Assembly (NCBI RefSeq): GCF_937873765.1
Contig: NZ_CALMZC010000038.1
Coordinates: 62,001 to 126,000 of the forward strand
Length of the DNA: 64,000 bases
Reading direction: 5' to 3'
Source of the DNA: an uncultured Thiothrix sp.
GTDB lineage: Bacteria > Pseudomonadota > Gammaproteobacteria > Thiotrichales > Thiotrichaceae
How positions within the stretch are numbered: position 1 is the stretch's first letter; every line of letters starts with the position of its first letter. Below are positions 23,508-32,245 of this stretch, piece by piece. A program made the position numbers and the translations under genes. The notes under the pieces were generated by a model, which was not told the origin of the DNA, did not search any database, and worked only from the letters and a program-made list of their open reading frames with translations.

Positions 23508-25544
23508 CTAAACATCCTTCATCAAGCGCAAAGCCTCATAAATGGCTGCATGTGTATTGCGGGCTGCGACTGCATCACCGATCCGATAAAGTAAGAATTG
23601 TCCTTCAGGATGCTTGAGCAAGGTTTGGGCTTGGCCTGCTATCAGTTGTTCATAATCCACTGCACCTAAATTTTTCGAGCGCGGTTTTAGCTCAAAGTAG
23701 AGTTCATCTAAGGGTTGCGTACCATGATTCACAATAATTTGGTCGTAATTTTTACGCTGTTGCCAATTTCCATAATCACTGCCTATAAGCGCAGTTAAAC
23801 CATTTACCGTTTTCTCCACCGCTAATAAACGATAGGTAACCGTAAAAGTGACTTGGTGCTGCTGTAAATTACGCAAATAAGGCACTAAATTCATCCCCAT
23901 CACTTCAGGTGCAAAGCTTCGGTCAGGTGTCATAATTTCAAGCTCTGCCCCCGTTGCAGCAATGAATTCCGCAGCTTGTAAAGCAGCATGATCGCCCGCA
24001 TCATCGTAAAGTAGAACTTTTTTAGCAGGTTTGGTACTACCCGCTAAAATATCCCAAGTCGAGACTACGTACTCATTACCACTAGCTAAAATCTCGGCAT
24101 TTGCTAAACCGCCAGTGGCAATCACCACCACATCTGGTTCAAGTGCAAGCACATCCTCTGCTTCTACCCAACAGTTAAAGCGAAATTGCACACCGTATTG
24201 CTCACATTGCGCTAAGCGCCACTCCACAATGCTGATCATTTCGCGGCGGTGTGGACTGCGGGCGGTTAAGCGGATTTGTCCGCCCGCTTCGCTATCGGCT
24301 TCTAACACAATCACTTCATGTCCGCGCTCACCCGCCACCCGCGCTGCCTCTAAGCCAGCAGGCCCAGCACCGACAATGACTACTCGTTTTTTAACAGAAG
24401 CAGCTTGAAGTTGATGTGGCATAGTCAACTCACGCCCCGAAGCGGCATTGTGAATGCAATAGGCTTCACCGCCTTGATAAATGCGATCTAAGCAATAAGT
24501 CGCACCAACACAAGGACGAATCGTCTGTTCTTGACCTGCTATTAGCCTGCGTACAATATGCGGATCAGCTAAATGCGCCCGTGTCATGCCGACCATGTCT
24601 AATTTGCCACTCGCAATCGCATGGCGGGCGGTGGCTAAATCTGGAATTTTCCCTGCATGGAAAATTGGGAAGCGGGTCAGTTCGCGTAACTCACCGGCAA
24701 AATCCAAATGTGGTGAATTGCGCATGCCTTGTACTGGAATCACGTCGGTCAAGGCAGCATCAGTATCAATATGCCCGCGAATAATATTCAGGAAGTCAAT
24801 CAAACCGGAATCACGTAAACGGCAAGCGATTTCAATACCTTCGGCTTTGGTTAAGCCACCTTCTAGGACTTCATCCGCGACATTGCGTACGCCAATAATA
24901 AAATCTTTTCCCACCCGCTCACGCATTGCCTGTAGCACTTCCATGCTAAAACGCAGGCGGTTTTCTAAAGAGCCGCCATAAGCATTATCTAAAGTATTGG
25001 TATAAGGTGACCAGAATTGATCCAGCAAATGCCCATAAGCCTCCAATTCAATCCCATCCATGCCCGCAGCTTGCATGCGTTCGGCAGCGTCTGCATAGTT
25101 TTGGATAATCCGTTCAATGTCCCAATCTTCGATCACTTTTGGGAAGGCGCGATGTGCAGGCTCGCGCCGAGCGGATGAACTTACTACCGGTAGCCAATCG
25201 CCGCGTGACCAATGCGTGCGCCGCCCTAAATGTGTGAGTTGAATCATCACTGCTGCGCCCTGTTCATGGCAAGCATCAACTAAGTCGCGCAAGTGGCTAA
25301 CCACTTCATCTTTGTAAGCCAAGATATTATTAAACGCAGGTGCGCTATCTTTCGAGACAATTGCCGAGCCTGCAGTCATAGTGAGGGCAATACCCGCTTT
25401 AGCGCGTTCCACATGATAGGCGCGATAGCGGGCGGTGGGCATGCCATTTTCTGGATAAGCTGGCTCATGCGCGGTAATCATAATCCGATTGCGCAAGGTT
25501 AAATGCTTGAGTTGAAAGGGTTGTAAGAGTGGATCATGAGTCAT
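23508..25544 (-). CDS. FMN/Fe-S/FAD demethylase of the DgcA / N-methylproline demethylase type
   Basis: 678 residues, two parts: an old-yellow-enzyme TIM barrel (about 1-340) binding FMN, and a C-terminal pyridine-nucleotide-disulfide-like Rossmann unit with VIVGAGPAG at 389-397. Between them lie Cys345, Cys351 and Cys363 in CVGATYCLDR and YCIHNAASG; trimethylamine dehydrogenase itself has four Cys spaced differently, so this fits the DgcA branch that demethylates dimethylglycine or N-methylproline. It starts 18 bases after the methyltransferase gene and is surely co-transcribed. DgcB, the ferredoxin-like partner of DgcA in pseudomonads, is not adjacent. The substrate is probably an N-methylated amine. 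Confidence 0.8.
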   Translation of the reverse strand: MTHDPLLQPFQLKHLTLRNRIMITAHEPAYPENGMPTARYRAYHVERAKAGIALTMTAGSAIVSKDSAPAFNNILAYKDEVVSHLRDLVDACHEQGAAVMIQLTHLGRRTHWSRGDWLPVVSSSARREPAHRAFPKVIEDWDIERIIQNYADAAERMQAAGMDGIELEAYGHLLDQFWSPYTNTLDNAYGGSLENRLRFSMEVLQAMRERVGKDFIIGVRNVADEVLEGGLTKAEGIEIACRLRDSGLIDFLNIIRGHIDTDAALTDVIPVQGMRNSPHLDFAGELRELTRFPIFHAGKIPDLATARHAIASGKLDMVGMTRAHLADPHIVRRLIAGQEQTIRPCVGATYCLDRIYQGGEAYCIHNAASGRELTMPHQLQAASVKKRVVIVGAGPAGLEAARVAGERGHEVIVLEADSEAGGQIRLTARSPHRREMISIVEWRLAQCEQYGVQFRFNCWVEAEDVLALEPDVVVIATGGLANAEILASGNEYVVSTWDILAGSTKPAKKVLLYDDAGDHAALQAAEFIAATGAELEIMTPDRSFAPEVMGMNLVPYLRNLQQHQVTFTVTYRLLAVEKTVNGLTALIGSDYGNWQQRKNYDQIIVNHGTQPLDELYFELKPRSKNLGAVDYEQLIAGQAQTLLKHPEGQFLLYRIGDAVAARNTHAAIYEALRLMKDV

Positions 25545-25562
25545 TACAGGCGTCTTCCTTGC

Positions 25563-27104
25563 TTAATACCACATATCAGGTTTGGCGGATTTTTTTTCGC
25601 GGATAAAAGCTTGTAGGGCTTCATCAATGCTGGGGTCTAGAGGTGGAGCCTCATACTCGGCTAATTGCTGCTTCCAAATGGCATTGGCGCGTTGCTCAGC
25701 CGTTTTGCGGCCATCAAGCTCCCATTGCTCAAACGAGCCACTATCCGCCGTAGTCGATTCATAAAATACATTGCTATAGTTCGCGAGCGTATGTGCGGTT
25801 CCTAAGAAATGTTCATTGTGGCTATGGCGTTGGCGATACGAGTCTAAGGCAAAGGCATTCTCATCTAAGGCCAAGCCCTCTAACATACGCGCCATCATGC
25901 CCAGTCGATTGGTGTCGAGAATAAATTTCTCATAACCCATCGTCAAACCACCTTCTAACCAACCGGCTGCATGCAAAATCCAATTCGCACCGGACATTAA
26001 AGCAGGTGTCAATGCATCGGCGCTTTCTTGACCTGCTTGGAAATCACTGACTTTGGAAGAAGTAAATGCGCCCCCACAGCGCAAAGGCACACCTGCGCGT
26101 CGTGCCAACTGGCCAATTGCAAAATAGGCCAACCTCGCTTCTGGTTGCCCAAAAGTGGGTGAGCCATTCCGCAAAGACATCGTGGTGAGGAAATTGCCAT
26201 AAATCATCGGCGCACCAGGGCGTACTAATTGGGCTAAAGCAATCCCTACCAATGATTCAGCATGGGCTTGCGCAATCGCACCTGCTGGTGTAACCGGCCC
26301 CATCGCACCCCCTAACACAAAGGGACAAACAATAATACCTTGGCCTGCGGCAGCATAAGTGCGAATGACTCGTGTGACATCACCATCAAACAGTAGCGGT
26401 GAGGTCGCATTGATATTGCCCATTACCACACAGTGTTGATCGACAAAGTCTGTGCCAAACAAAATGCGTGATAATTCAATCGAATCTTCCGCACGTTCTG
26501 GGCTAGTAATCGAACCCAAATAAGCTTTATCCGAATAGCGTATATGCGCATAGACCATATCCAAATGCCGCTTATTCACTGGGATGTCTACCGGCTCGCA
26601 GATCGTACCGCCTGAATGATGGATATGTGGGCAGGTGTAAGCAAGCTTAATAAAATTCTGGAAGTCTTCTAAACTGCCATAGCGCCGCCCGCGCTCTAAA
26701 TCAGAGACAAACGGTGAGCCATACGCCGGTACAAACACTACATTATCGCCACCTACAGCGATTGAGCGAGCGGGATTGCGGGCATGATGAATAAATTCGC
26801 GCGGTGTGGTTTTGATGAGTTGCTTAATTAATCCCGCTGGAAAACGCACAATCTCGCCTTGTGCTTCTGCACCCGCCTCCACAAACAGACGAATACTTTC
26901 CTCATCGCCACGAAACTGCATGCCGAATTCTTGCAAGATTAATTCAGCGTGATGCTCTATCGCCTCTACCCCATCTACGCTCAACAGTTCATAGAGCGGA
27001 ATATTACGCTTTAAATAAGGTGGAAAAGCTGTAGTCTCAGTACGGTGTGTACTGCGAGCGCGGCGGCGTGAGGAACGATCCGTAGAGGCTTGAATTGTAT
27101 TCAT
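25563..27104 (-). CDS. Trimethylamine methyltransferase (MttB) family protein, without pyrrolysine
   Basis: 513 residues, full length for the MttB family (PF06253). The frame contains no in-frame amber codon, so no pyrrolysine is encoded; such members include the glycine betaine methyltransferase MtgB. Recognised segments include TPREFIHHARNPARS, MGNINATSPLLFDGD, APMIYGNFLTTMSLRNGSP and LRCGGAFTSSKVSDFQAGQESA. The family transfers a methyl group from a methylamine to a corrinoid protein. No corrinoid protein or activase gene is in the window. It lies upstream of, and with, the DgcA-type demethylase gene, divergent from a LysR regulator. Confidence 0.88.
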   Translation of the reverse strand: MNTIQASTDRSSRRRARSTHRTETTAFPPYLKRNIPLYELLSVDGVEAIEHHAELILQEFGMQFRGDEESIRLFVEAGAEAQGEIVRFPAGLIKQLIKTTPREFIHHARNPARSIAVGGDNVVFVPAYGSPFVSDLERGRRYGSLEDFQNFIKLAYTCPHIHHSGGTICEPVDIPVNKRHLDMVYAHIRYSDKAYLGSITSPERAEDSIELSRILFGTDFVDQHCVVMGNINATSPLLFDGDVTRVIRTYAAAGQGIIVCPFVLGGAMGPVTPAGAIAQAHAESLVGIALAQLVRPGAPMIYGNFLTTMSLRNGSPTFGQPEARLAYFAIGQLARRAGVPLRCGGAFTSSKVSDFQAGQESADALTPALMSGANWILHAAGWLEGGLTMGYEKFILDTNRLGMMARMLEGLALDENAFALDSYRQRHSHNEHFLGTAHTLANYSNVFYESTTADSGSFEQWELDGRKTAEQRANAIWKQQLAEYEAPPLDPSIDEALQAFIREKKSAKPDMWY

Positions 27105-27187
27105 AAGGCCACCTGTGTTGAAGCTATTCCTGCTAAATGTAGCAGTGTTTTGCTTGACCCACGACTGGGCTTGTGTTCATGTAAGGC

Positions 27188-28126
27188 ATGAAAAAAATTA
27201 ATGTACACCTACTTTCGATGCGCTCTTTATTGGCTTTTCATATTGCCGCTCAAGAGCAAAGTTTCACGCGCGCTGCTGTGGTATTACGCTTAGGTCAATC
27301 CGCAGTGAGTCATAGCGTGCGCCAATTGGAAACAGTTTTAAGTGTGAAGCTCTTTGAGCGTGAGGTTCAAGGCGTGCGCTTAACAGCGATAGGACAAAGA
27401 TTAGCAAAGCGAATGCAGCTTGGATTTGCGGAAATTCAAGCGGGTTTAGAGGACGCTATTAGTAGCCAACAAATCTCGGTTTTGACGTTATTGGTTTCAA
27501 CTTCGTTGGCTAGCCATTGGCTGATGCCAAGGATTGCGCGTTTCAAGCAAGCTTATCCGGAGGTGCAATTGCGCGTTATTACTCAAGATGCTTATCAAGA
27601 TATTGCCAAGCTGGAGTTTGATTTATGTATTCCCGTGGGTGGTGTGCCTGAAGGCGCTTATCAAAGCTGGAAGTTTGTGGATGAAGTCTTATTTCCTGTG
27701 TGTAGTCCTGCATGGTTAGCCGAGCAAGAGCCTTTAAATCAACCCAGTGATTTATTAACTCGCCCCTTAATTCATTTAGAAGAGCATTACCGCCACCGCT
27801 TTAATTGGCCACAATATTTCCAATATTATGGCTTGCAATTAAATGCCACCCGCAAAGATGTCAGTTTTAATGATTATTCAATAGTGGTGCAAGCAGCGAT
27901 TGAAGGACAGGGGATCGTGCTAGGTTGGCATCATATTGTGCAGCCCTTAATTGAGCAGGGTAAATTAGTCGCTCCCTTGAAAGAGCGCATTCAAACCCCC
28001 GCACCGTTTTATGTGATTGCGCGTGAAGATAAACCGTTGAGTACCGAAGCTAAGGCTTTATTAGAGTGGTTATTATTGGAAATGCAGCAGACTATCAGTA
28101 ATGTGAAAGCCTCGGATGCTCGTTAG
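27188..28126 (+). CDS. LysR-type regulator (GcvA-like), divergent from mttB
   Basis: 312 residues: winged helix-turn-helix in the first ~65 (SFTRAAVVLRLGQSAVSHSVRQLE), then a periplasmic-binding-like effector domain. The N-terminal style MRSLLAFHIAAQEQSFTRAA fits the GcvA branch. It is divergent from the methyltransferase-demethylase operon with 83 bases between starts, the classic LysR arrangement, so it probably controls that operon in response to its substrate. A damaged copy of its 3' end lies at 29580-29757. Confidence 0.9.
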   Translation: MKKINVHLLSMRSLLAFHIAAQEQSFTRAAVVLRLGQSAVSHSVRQLETVLSVKLFEREVQGVRLTAIGQRLAKRMQLGFAEIQAGLEDAISSQQISVLTLLVSTSLASHWLMPRIARFKQAYPEVQLRVITQDAYQDIAKLEFDLCIPVGGVPEGAYQSWKFVDEVLFPVCSPAWLAEQEPLNQPSDLLTRPLIHLEEHYRHRFNWPQYFQYYGLQLNATRKDVSFNDYSIVVQAAIEGQGIVLGWHHIVQPLIEQGKLVAPLKERIQTPAPFYVIAREDKPLSTEAKALLEWLLLEMQQTISNVKASDAR

Positions 28127-28234
28127 CTTCATCGGTCATTAATAGCTGTTAGTCAGAACTGATTTCGATAACTGAGCAATAGATGGGGCAGCAGACTAGT
28201 ATTTGGGATCTTACTCACAGCAAAGATATAAGCT

Positions 28235-28933
28235 ATGGATGTTACTAATAAGTTAGGAGTTCGAGGGGGAGTTGAGCCTAAGGCATCAAATAGACCAACT
28301 GATTTTGATGCTAGCACTGACAAAAGCTCGAAGCAATTTGCCGCTATTATGACTATGCCAACAGGATTAAGCTCATTAGCGCAGAGCCAGATTCACCAAA
28401 TGAATACAAATGATGAATTCCGACCTGCTGCTTATCGAGAGGAGGGTACAGCAGGGCATGGTAATTTAATCATTGAAGGTGATGCTAAAATTCAAGGATA
28501 TGTCGCTGATATGCCAGAAAATTTTAATCCAAATAACGATTCCTCGCAGGAGCGACGTTGTAAAAAAATTAACGAGGGTCAGGCAAAAGAGGCTATTGTA
28601 TGTGTGGGTTCAAATAATAATATTCCGCCAGAGGGCGATGTCGATTTTGTAGCGGTTAATGATAAATGGTACAAAATTCGCTCAGGCACAGCTATTGTTA
28701 GTAAAGATCCAGATACCAACGAAACCACTATTAATCCAAATGGAGTTGCCATAGGTGCTTTTGGTCTGGATCCGATACCAGGTGCAATACATGAGGTTAA
28801 TAAAGCCCCTTGGCCTTGGTCTAACCCACCGAAATCGGTTGAGCCAGCACAATACCTAAATCGCCTTGATAATGAACAGGGTCTAGCTCCTTTACCGATC
28901 AAACCTCCTCCTGTGCTAGATTCGAGTATTTAA
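28235..28933 (+). CDS. Unrecognised protein, possible effector
   Basis: 232 residues that I do not recognise. There is no signal peptide or membrane span. The composition is polar with many Asn, Asp and Pro; the last 40 residues are proline-rich (KAPWPWSNPP, then LPIKPPPVLDSSI) and two Cys lie near 110-120. A polytopic membrane gene starts 10 bases after its stop, so the two are coupled. A soluble protein followed immediately by a duplicated small membrane protein recalls toxin-immunity pairs, but no toxin motif is visible. In the second copy of the duplication this gene is gone except for its last four codons and stop. Confidence 0.6.
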   Translation: MDVTNKLGVRGGVEPKASNRPTDFDASTDKSSKQFAAIMTMPTGLSSLAQSQIHQMNTNDEFRPAAYREEGTAGHGNLIIEGDAKIQGYVADMPENFNPNNDSSQERRCKKINEGQAKEAIVCVGSNNNIPPEGDVDFVAVNDKWYKIRSGTAIVSKDPDTNETTINPNGVAIGAFGLDPIPGAIHEVNKAPWPWSNPPKSVEPAQYLNRLDNEQGLAPLPIKPPPVLDSSI

Positions 28934-29523
28934 GAGATAACTAATGATTTATGTCCTTACACTATTCTTAGTTCTCAGTAGCTTGATTGCAGTTTTTCGC
29001 TTTATACCCATCAGTGAAAAACAACAGATGCAAATCAGTTATGTCTTGTTGATGAGTGAGATTTTTTTAGCGATTGCGTTTTATTTTAGCCCGCGTCAAG
29101 CTGGGGATTATTGTGCAGGTTTGGCGCATTATCATTGGCCTGTTGTAGGTTTACTGGCTTATTTGGGGTTGTTTTTGCTAGCTGTTCTATTGTTACAGCA
29201 GTATTCGCGTTGGTGGACTATTGGTTATTTAGGTTTGGTCGCTTTCCCCTTAAGTTTGGGAGGCTGGATGATTCAGGATTTGTGTGCTGGGAATACTCAA
29301 GAAATTATAGAAACTAGTATTTTAGCATTAATTGAGTTAATGTTTTTTTCCATCTATGGTGCAGCCTGTTTGCTCATCTTTTTGGGCTATTTTGCTTATA
29401 TCAGTTGGCATAGGCTTCAGCTTTTATTACCTAGCATCGCTTTATTTGGTTTGTACTTATTGTTCTTGGAGCATGCCATGTTTGATTGGATTAGCTTTGT
29501 GGTTGATTTTTAAATCATCAAAA
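28918..29523 (+). repeat. Direct repeat unit, copy 1 (606 bp, identical to 29841-30446)
   Basis: The two 606-base segments match base for base at a constant offset of 923. The unit covers the last codons of the upstream ORF, the short leader, the whole 189-residue membrane gene and ten bases after its stop. The sequence diverges immediately at both ends of the unit. Confidence 0.97.
28944..29513 (+). CDS. Small polytopic membrane protein, copy 1
   Basis: 189 residues with about six hydrophobic spans: roughly 1-20, 29-48, 67-88, 90-108, 122-150 and 155-178. Two cysteines (GDYCAGL and QDLCAGN) lie in predicted loops. I do not recognise a family. It follows the 232-residue ORF after 10 bases with an AAGAGA ribosome-binding sequence. 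A second copy, identical in DNA, is at 29867. Duplicated small membrane proteins next to a soluble ORF often act as immunity proteins, but this is conjecture. Confidence 0.75.
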   Translation: MIYVLTLFLVLSSLIAVFRFIPISEKQQMQISYVLLMSEIFLAIAFYFSPRQAGDYCAGLAHYHWPVVGLLAYLGLFLLAVLLLQQYSRWWTIGYLGLVAFPLSLGGWMIQDLCAGNTQEIIETSILALIELMFFSIYGAACLLIFLGYFAYISWHRLQLLLPSIALFGLYLLFLEHAMFDWISFVVDF

Positions 29524-29525
29524 CA

Positions 29526-29553
29526 GATTCACCTAACAGCTTGTGAGGTGATC
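29526..29553 (+). terminator. Hairpin after membrane gene copy 1
   Basis: GATTCACCT / AGGTGATC (29526-29534 and 29546-29553) pairs with one bulged T and is followed by CCGTTTATTTT. A weak intrinsic terminator in the position equivalent to the stronger one at 30448. Confidence 0.4.
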
Positions 29554-29579
29554 CGTTTATTTTGATGGAAGAATGACTA

Positions 29580-29757
29580 AATTGAGCAGGGTAAATTAGT
29601 CGCTCCCTTGAAAGAGCGCATTCAAACCCTCACACCGTTTTATGTGATTGCCCGTGAAGATAAACTGTTGAGTACCTAAGCTAAGGCTTTATTAGAGTGG
29701 TTATTATTGGAAATGCAGCAGACAGTCAGTAACGTGAAAATCTCGGATACTCGTTAG
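29580..29757 (+). pseudogene. Duplicated 3' fragment of the LysR gene, inactivated
   Basis: This copies the last ~59 codons of the LysR gene (27949-28126, offset 1631) with 11 substitutions in 178 bases. One turns GAA into TAA at about 29678, stopping the frame. It has no start and no DNA-binding part. The similarity continues through the LysR 3' flank to about 29838, giving roughly 17 substitutions and one insertion over ~255 bases. The gap 29514-29866 holds only this relic and the hairpin. Confidence 0.93.
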
Positions 29758-29840
29758 CTTCATCGGTCATTAATAGCTGCTAGTCAGAGTTGATTTCGAT
29801 AACTGAACAAATAGATGGGGTAGCAGACTAGTGTTTGGTC

Positions 29841-30446
29841 AGATTCGAGTATTTAAGAGATAACTAATGATTTATGTCCTTACACTATTCTTAGTTCTCA
29901 GTAGCTTGATTGCAGTTTTTCGCTTTATACCCATCAGTGAAAAACAACAGATGCAAATCAGTTATGTCTTGTTGATGAGTGAGATTTTTTTAGCGATTGC
30001 GTTTTATTTTAGCCCGCGTCAAGCTGGGGATTATTGTGCAGGTTTGGCGCATTATCATTGGCCTGTTGTAGGTTTACTGGCTTATTTGGGGTTGTTTTTG
30101 CTAGCTGTTCTATTGTTACAGCAGTATTCGCGTTGGTGGACTATTGGTTATTTAGGTTTGGTCGCTTTCCCCTTAAGTTTGGGAGGCTGGATGATTCAGG
30201 ATTTGTGTGCTGGGAATACTCAAGAAATTATAGAAACTAGTATTTTAGCATTAATTGAGTTAATGTTTTTTTCCATCTATGGTGCAGCCTGTTTGCTCAT
30301 CTTTTTGGGCTATTTTGCTTATATCAGTTGGCATAGGCTTCAGCTTTTATTACCTAGCATCGCTTTATTTGGTTTGTACTTATTGTTCTTGGAGCATGCC
30401 ATGTTTGATTGGATTAGCTTTGTGGTTGATTTTTAAATCATCAAAA
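29841..30446 (+). repeat. Direct repeat unit, copy 2 (606 bp, identical to 28918-29523)
   Basis: Exact second copy. Immediately left of it is the diverged copy of the sequence that lies downstream of LysR, so the two segments that flank the 232-residue ORF in copy 1 are fused here: the ORF was deleted from this copy, leaving only its last codons. Confidence 0.97.
29867..30436 (+). CDS. Small polytopic membrane protein, copy 2
   Basis: Identical in DNA and protein to the gene at 28944: 189 residues, about six membrane spans, unknown family. Its own leader includes the same ribosome-binding sequence. Without the 232-residue ORF in front, it must depend on another promoter, perhaps in the duplicated LysR-downstream sequence (29760-29840). 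The identity across the reading frame is higher than that of the flanking duplicate, which suggests gene conversion. Confidence 0.75.
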   Translation: MIYVLTLFLVLSSLIAVFRFIPISEKQQMQISYVLLMSEIFLAIAFYFSPRQAGDYCAGLAHYHWPVVGLLAYLGLFLLAVLLLQQYSRWWTIGYLGLVAFPLSLGGWMIQDLCAGNTQEIIETSILALIELMFFSIYGAACLLIFLGYFAYISWHRLQLLLPSIALFGLYLLFLEHAMFDWISFVVDF

Positions 30447-30447
30447 T

Positions 30448-30485
30448 GGATTCACCTAACACTAAGTGAAGTGAATCCGTTTATT
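30448..30485 (+). terminator. Terminator hairpin after membrane gene copy 2
   Basis: Perfect 8-bp inverted repeat GGATTCAC / GTGAATCC (30448-30455 and 30471-30478) followed by GTTTATT. It lies between the membrane gene and the convergent gatC gene. Confidence 0.5.
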
Positions 30486-30511
30486 CTGGTGAGGTAATAG
30501 CTTGGTAAGCC

Positions 30512-30802
30512 TTACTCAAGCACCTTCGGTACTAAATACAGGCCATCTTCCACTTCGGGCGCGACTGCTTGATAAGCTTCCCGATGATTGGTTTCAGTCG
30601 CCACATCTTCACGTAAGCGCTGTACCGAGTCCAAAGGATGCGCCATAGGCTCAACACCTTCAGTGTTCACCGCGCTCATCTGTGCGACTAAATCAATAAT
30701 GCTACTGATTTTGCTTACATAAGCGGTCGTTTGATCCTCTGGAATCGCTAAGCGCGCTAAGTGAGCGACTTTTTGCACTTCGGCTTCACTAATCGTTGAC
30801 AT
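30512..30802 (-). CDS. gatC: Glu/Asp-tRNA amidotransferase subunit C
   Basis: 96 residues, the family's usual length, with the expected start EAEVQKVAHLARLAIPEDQ and the EPMAHPLD..RLREDV motif. GatC is the belt-like linker that stabilises GatA on GatB in the amidotransferase making Gln-tRNA(Gln) and Asn-tRNA(Asn). It starts two bases after the gatB stop and is the last gene of the operon; in most bacteria it is the first. Confidence 0.96.
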   Translation of the reverse strand: MSTISEAEVQKVAHLARLAIPEDQTTAYVSKISSIIDLVAQMSAVNTEGVEPMAHPLDSVQRLREDVATETNHREAYQAVAPEVEDGLYLVPKVLE

Positions 30803-30804
30803 AT

Positions 30805-32235
30805 TTAGCCCTCCAGCTTCTGTTTCAGAATGTCATTCACGGTATTCGGATTGGCTTTGCCTTTAGAAGCACGCATCGCTTGCCCAACGAAGAAGGCAAA
30901 TAACTTGTCTTTACCGCTACGATAATCTGCGACTTGCGACGGATTTTTAGCAATAATTTCATCAATCATCGCTTCAATCGCGCCGGTATCGCTGATTTGC
31001 TTTAAGCCTTTTTGGTCGATAATCGCATCAACTGTTCCTTCGCCATGCCACATCGCTTCCAGCACATCTTTGGCTGCAGTTGAGGAAATGGTGTTGTCCT
31101 TAATCCGGTTTAGAAGCTGAGTTAAGGCATCCGTACCCACAGGTGAGGCACTAATTTCCAATTCATGTTTATTCAGCAAGGCCGCTAAGCCACCCATGAG
31201 CCAGTTTGCAGCTAGCTTTGCATCCTGTGTGCCTTTAGCAACGGCCTCGAAATAATCACCTAATTCGCTGCTAGCTGTTAAAGCCTCCGCTTCATAGCTA
31301 CCTAATTGATAGGTTTGAATAAAGCGCTGCTTTTTAGCATCCGGTAGTTCGGGCAAACTAGCGCGTACTGCTTCAATGTCTGCTGGGGTAATTTCCACAG
31401 GTAATAAATCAGGGTCAGGGAAATAACGGTAGTCGTTCGCATCTTCCTTGCCGCGCATCGAACGCGTTTCGCCTTTATCTGGATCATAGAGTCGGGTTTC
31501 CTGCACGACCTTTCCACCTGATTCGATCAGTTCAATTTGGCGTTCGACTTCATAATTAATCGCACGCTCAATAAAGCGGAAGGAGTTCAGGTTTTTGATT
31601 TCGGCACGTGTGCCAAACGGTTGACCGGGTTTTCTTACCGACACGTTCGCATCACAGCGGAAGGAGCCTTCTTGCATATTGCCATCACATACGCCTAAAT
31701 AACGCACCAAGGCATGCAGCTTTTTCATATAAGCGACCGCCTCTTTCGCTGAGCGCATATCGGGTTCGGACACAATTTCTAACAATGGTGTACCCGCACG
31801 GTTTAGGTCGATACCCGTTTTGCCATGAAAATCTTCATGCAAGGATTTACCCGCATCCTCTTCTAAATGTGCACGGGTAATACCAATGCGCTTGCTGCTG
31901 CCATCGTCTAGCTCAATGTCTAAATGGCCTTTAGCGACCACTGGCAATTCAAACTGACTGATTTGATAGCCTTTCGGCAAGTCTGGATAGAAATAGTTTT
32001 TCCGTGCAAAAACGGAGCGCGGCGTAATGGTCGCATTAATCGCTAAGCCTAAGCGAATCGCCATTTCGACAGCTTTTTTGTTTAATACTGGCAGCACGCC
32101 CGGCATCCCTAAATCCACTAGACTCGCCTGTGTATTCGGTTCAGCGCCATACGCGGTAGAAGAGCCGGAGAAAATTTTACTATTGGTCGAAAGCTGAGCA
32201 TGGATTTCCAGCCCAATAACGGTTTCCCATTCCAT
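30805..32235 (-). CDS. gatB: Glu/Asp-tRNA amidotransferase subunit B
   Basis: 476 residues from the ATG at 32235, chosen because AAGGAG lies seven bases upstream and the family begins with [12 protein letters not shown]. An in-frame start 16 codons earlier would overlap gatA. GatB phosphorylates the mischarged Glu or Asp on the tRNA and amidates it with ammonia from GatA. The kinase core ([27 protein letters not shown]) and the C-terminal YqeY-like tail ([18 protein letters not shown]) are present. It lies ten bases after gatA and two before gatC. Confidence 0.97.
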   Translation of the reverse strand: MEWETVIGLEIHAQLSTNSKIFSGSSTAYGAEPNTQASLVDLGMPGVLPVLNKKAVEMAIRLGLAINATITPRSVFARKNYFYPDLPKGYQISQFELPVVAKGHLDIELDDGSSKRIGITRAHLEEDAGKSLHEDFHGKTGIDLNRAGTPLLEIVSEPDMRSAKEAVAYMKKLHALVRYLGVCDGNMQEGSFRCDANVSVRKPGQPFGTRAEIKNLNSFRFIERAINYEVERQIELIESGGKVVQETRLYDPDKGETRSMRGKEDANDYRYFPDPDLLPVEITPADIEAVRASLPELPDAKKQRFIQTYQLGSYEAEALTASSELGDYFEAVAKGTQDAKLAANWLMGGLAALLNKHELEISASPVGTDALTQLLNRIKDNTISSTAAKDVLEAMWHGEGTVDAIIDQKGLKQISDTGAIEAMIDEIIAKNPSQVADYRSGKDKLFAFFVGQAMRASKGKANPNTVNDILKQKLEG

Positions 32236-32245
32236 GACGGTCTCC

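Noticed and set aside
25563-27104. Pyrrolysine-containing MttB
   Set aside because: The frame reads through 513 codons without an internal TAG, and no pyl genes are visible.
29356-29565. Overlapping small ORFs inside the membrane gene copies
   Set aside because: They are other-frame reads of the 189-residue gene, duplicated only because the gene is duplicated.
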